DNA of 13,562 nt, taken from the NCBI GenBank assembly GCA_902475445.1, contig CABRZN010000047.1:1-13562 (forward strand). Reading direction: 5' to 3'. How positions within the stretch are numbered: the first letter of the stretch is position 1; every line of letters begins with the position of its first letter. The notes under the pieces are model-generated. The model was not told where the DNA came from. It saw only the letters and a list, made by a program, of their open reading frames with translations, and made no database searches. Below are positions 11,495 through 13,562 of the stretch, piece by piece. Origin of the DNA: an uncultured Collinsella sp. (GTDB lineage: Bacteria > Actinomycetota > Coriobacteriia > Coriobacteriales > Coriobacteriaceae). A program made the position numbers and the translations under genes.

Positions 11495-12781
11495 TTAGGG
11501 GCGGACCTGGCCGGTGCCTCGGAGCTTGTATTTGTAGGTGGTGAGGGCCTCGGCGGCAAAGGGGCCGCGGGCGTGGAGCTTTTGGGTCGAGATGCCAATC
11601 TCGGCGCCCAGGCCAAACTCGCCGCCGTCGGTAAAGCGCGTGCTGGCGTTGGCATACACGGCCGAGGCATCGACCTCGTCCAGGAAGCGCTCGCAAGCAT
11701 CCGTGTCCTCTGCAACGATGGCCTCGGAGTGCATCGTGCCGTAGCGGTTGATGTGCGCGATGGCCTCGTCCTCGTTCGCCACGACCTTCACGCTCATCTC
11801 GAGCGCCAGATACTCGCGACCCCAGTCCTCCTCAGTCGCGGCAACGTAGTCATCGCCCTCGGCAAGCCCGGCGTCGGCGCATGCGGCGCACGTGGCCTCG
11901 TCGCCGTGAATGAGCACGCCGTGGTCATGCAGCACGGCCACGACCGCGGGCAAAAACGCATCGGCCACGGCACGGTCGACCAGCAGCGACTCGGCGGCAT
12001 TGCACACGCCTACACGCTGGGTCTTGGCATTAACGATAATGTTGAGCGCCTTATCAAAGTCGGCGGACTCATGCACGTAGATGTGACAGTTGCCCGTGCC
12101 CGTCTCGATCACCGGCACAAGCGACTCGCGCACGCAGCGCTGGATCAGGCCTGCACCGCCGCGCGGAATGAGTACGTCGACAATACCGCGGAGCTTCATG
12201 AGCTCGCCAGTGGCCTCGCGGTCAGTGGACTCGATCATCGACACGGCCTCGCGCGGGAAGCCCTTGGCCTCGAGCGCATCGGCCAGCAGCTCAGAAATCA
12301 TGGCACACGAGTGATAGGCCAGCGAGCCGCCTCGCAGAATGCAGGCGTTGCCGGTACGGATGCAGATGCCTGCGGCGTCGGCCGTCACGTTGGGGCGCGC
12401 CTCGTAGACCATAGCGACCAGGCCCAGCGGCACACTCACGCGGGTCAGGTCCACGCCGCTTGCAAGCACGCGGTGGTCGAGCACGCGGCCCACGGGATCG
12501 GGCAGCTCGGCGAGCTTTTCCAGGCCGGCGGCCATGCCCTCGACGCGCTCAGGCGTCAGCAGCAGACGGTCGAGGAGTCCCGCCGAGGTACCCGCATCGC
12601 GCGCGGCGGACATATCGAGCTCGTTGGCGGCAACGATGGAATCGACGCCATCGTGCAGCGCCGCGGCCATGGCGCGCACGGCCTCCTGGCGCTGTTCATC
12701 GCTCGCCGTGGCAAGCGAGACCGACGCTGCCTTGGCGGCAACGGCAAGATCGAGGACATACGTGGCTATATCGACCGACAT
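11495..12781 (-). CDS. proA: Glutamate-5-semialdehyde dehydrogenase (gamma-glutamyl phosphate reductase)
   Basis: 428 residues, normal for the family. It catalyses the second step of proline synthesis, the NADPH-dependent reduction of glutamyl 5-phosphate to glutamate semialdehyde. Visible motifs: YEARPNVTADAA (126-137), STDREA, ETGTGNCHIYV (226-236), the catalytic Cys260 in TQRVGVCNAAESLLV, and the C-terminal block STRFTDGGEFGLGAEIGIS with TQKLHARGP. AAAGGG lies 6 nt before the ATG. The partner gene proB, usually next to proA, is absent on both sides within this window. proA is convergent with the HD gene and divergent from a prolyl-aminopeptidase-like gene across 112 nt; the proA promoter was not resolved. 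Confidence 0.97.
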   Translation of the reverse strand: MSVDIATYVLDLAVAAKAASVSLATASDEQRQEAVRAMAAALHDGVDSIVAANELDMSAARDAGTSAGLLDRLLLTPERVEGMAAGLEKLAELPDPVGRVLDHRVLASGVDLTRVSVPLGLVAMVYEARPNVTADAAGICIRTGNACILRGGSLAYHSCAMISELLADALEAKGFPREAVSMIESTDREATGELMKLRGIVDVLIPRGGAGLIQRCVRESLVPVIETGTGNCHIYVHESADFDKALNIIVNAKTQRVGVCNAAESLLVDRAVADAFLPAVVAVLHDHGVLIHGDEATCAACADAGLAEGDDYVAATEEDWGREYLALEMSVKVVANEDEAIAHINRYGTMHSEAIVAEDTDACERFLDEVDASAVYANASTRFTDGGEFGLGAEIGISTQKLHARGPFAAEALTTYKYKLRGTGQVRP

Positions 12782-12824
12782 GGGCGGCCCTTTCTCCTAG
12801 AAGTTTGCAACCATGGTAGCCGAT

Positions 12825-12855
12825 TTGCGCATGGCCTCGCCCGCGGCGGTAGAAT
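12825..12855 (+). promoter_or_regulatory. Possible promoter of the S33 hydrolase gene
   Basis: TAGAAT (12850-12855, five of six consensus) lies 38 nt before the start codon; TTGCGC (12825-12830) is a candidate -35 at a long 19-bp spacing. On the other strand the same bases read TTGACCAATTCTACC, which begins with a -35-like hexamer, so promoters for both directions may overlap. Confidence 0.35.
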
Positions 12856-12893
12856 TGGTCAACCCGAAACACCGCAACGAACGGAAGACTCAC

Positions 12894-13562
12894 ATGGCCC
12901 TCATCACTTCGTACCACGTCCCCGGCCTTTACGTCGAGGACCACAGCATCGACGTCCCCCTTGACTGGCGCGGCCTGGAGCCGATGCTCCTGGCCGTCGG
13001 CAGCACCATGCGCCGCGGCGCTATGCCGGCGCCCATCGCCGGCGCGCCCGAGAGCATCAAGCTCTTCTACCGTGTGGTTTGCGCGCCCGACCGCATCAAC
13101 GACGATCTGCCACTGCTCCTGTTTTTGCAGGGCGGCCCCGGCGGCGAGAGCCCGCGTCCGCTGTCTCCCACAAGCGACGGCTGGATCGAGGAGGCCGTCA
13201 AGCACTTCCGCGTGGTCCTTCCCGACCAGCGCGGCACCGGACGCAGTAGCTGCGTGGACGGACGCACGATCAAGGCACTGGGTGATCGCGCAACGGCCGC
13301 CGGCGCCGATACAGCACGCTCGCAGGCGGATTTCCTCAAGCGCCATCTTGCCAGCTCCATCGTGCGCGATTTTGAGTACCTGCGCCTGGTGGGCTTTGGC
13401 GGCAAGCCCTGGGTCACACTGGGGCAGAGCTACGGCGGCTTTTTGACGCTGAGCTACCTGTCGCTCTTCCCCGAGGGCGTGGCGGCGAGCTTTACCTGCG
13501 GTGGCATCCCCCACGTCCCGGCGAGCGCCAGCGAGGTCTACGCGCACACCTTCCCACGCATG
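12894..13562 (+). CDS. Alpha/beta hydrolase, prolyl aminopeptidase-like (S33), 3' end beyond window
   Basis: The first 223 residues are visible and the frame stays open to the window edge. The N-terminus YHVPGLYVEDHSIDVPLDW is typical of actinobacterial S33 peptidases annotated as proline iminopeptidase, which release N-terminal proline from peptides. The oxyanion-hole loop LQGGPGGESPRPL is at about 78-90, followed by DQRGTGRSS (111-119). The nucleophile elbow is GQSYGGF with Ser179. The catalytic Asp and His would lie beyond the edge. Between VPLDW and the next expected strand (SIKLFYRVV) there is an extra segment of roughly 25 residues, seemingly longer than in family members I recall. The start follows GGAAG by 6 nt. 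A general esterase or other peptidase activity is possible. Confidence 0.87.
   Translation, partial: MALITSYHVPGLYVEDHSIDVPLDWRGLEPMLLAVGSTMRRGAMPAPIAGAPESIKLFYRVVCAPDRINDDLPLLLFLQGGPGGESPRPLSPTSDGWIEEAVKHFRVVLPDQRGTGRSSCVDGRTIKALGDRATAAGADTARSQADFLKRHLASSIVRDFEYLRLVGFGGKPWVTLGQSYGGFLTLSYLSLFPEGVAASFTCGGIPHVPASASEVYAHTFPRM

Noticed and set aside
11468..12964. 498-codon plus-strand open frame over proA
   Set aside because: Antisense to a complete proA with all catalytic motifs; it has no recognisable domain and crosses the proA/S33 intergenic region in the wrong frame.

Overview
The window is GC-rich chromosomal DNA, most likely from a gut actinobacterium of class Coriobacteriia, with Collinsella the best guess. 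The grounds are an actinobacterial-type Rho with a very long N-terminal extension, a CarD-family regulator, strong G/C third-position bias, and tRNA genes with encoded CCA ends. This assignment is inference from gene content and was not checked by any search. No phage, insertion sequence, CRISPR array or defence locus is visible. Most of the window is housekeeping and metabolism; the more unusual signals are in intergenic repeats and in the details of two transcription factors.

Left end (1-440): a minus-strand tRNA cluster, His then two identical Lys(CUU) copies, the second cut by the window edge, with a good promoter upstream. Divergent from it, after a region with three TTTCGAG half-sites, lies a PLP-dependent class I aminotransferase (440-1621) with a strong terminator. 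A zinc-type ROK sugar kinase, probably a fructokinase, follows with its own terminator.

Middle (2731-7507, minus strand): that terminator is shared with a VanZ-like membrane protein whose stop codon lies in the terminator stem. VanZ follows, 7 nt downstream, an unrecognised 466-residue protein with two membrane segments and a long disordered acidic, Ala-rich tail. Upstream comes rho (857 residues), with about 436 disordered, charge-patterned residues before a normal-length Rho core. The ATPase core is canonical, but the primary RNA-binding site is unusual.

The 529-nt gap between rho and argS holds the argS terminator, a 154-bp element bounded by imperfect 30-bp inverted repeats, and the probable rho promoter and leader. 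argS (617 residues) is on the minus strand.

Right part (9891-13562): a 342-nt divergent regulatory region separates argS from a CarD/CdnL-family gene. An HD-domain hydrolase follows, bracketed by two terminator-like copies of an identical 29-nt repeat. proA lies on the minus strand, and a divergent prolyl-aminopeptidase-like S33 hydrolase runs off the right edge; proA and the hydrolase share a 112-nt intergenic region and a proline theme.

Taken together, translation (tRNAs, argS), global transcription control (rho, CarD-like) and amino-acid or sugar metabolism sit side by side as mostly single-gene transcription units separated by hairpin terminators. I found no multi-gene novel system. The best leads are the 154-bp inverted-repeat element, the repeat-bracketed HD gene, the altered Rho RNA-binding face and the Trp-less CarD-like protein.
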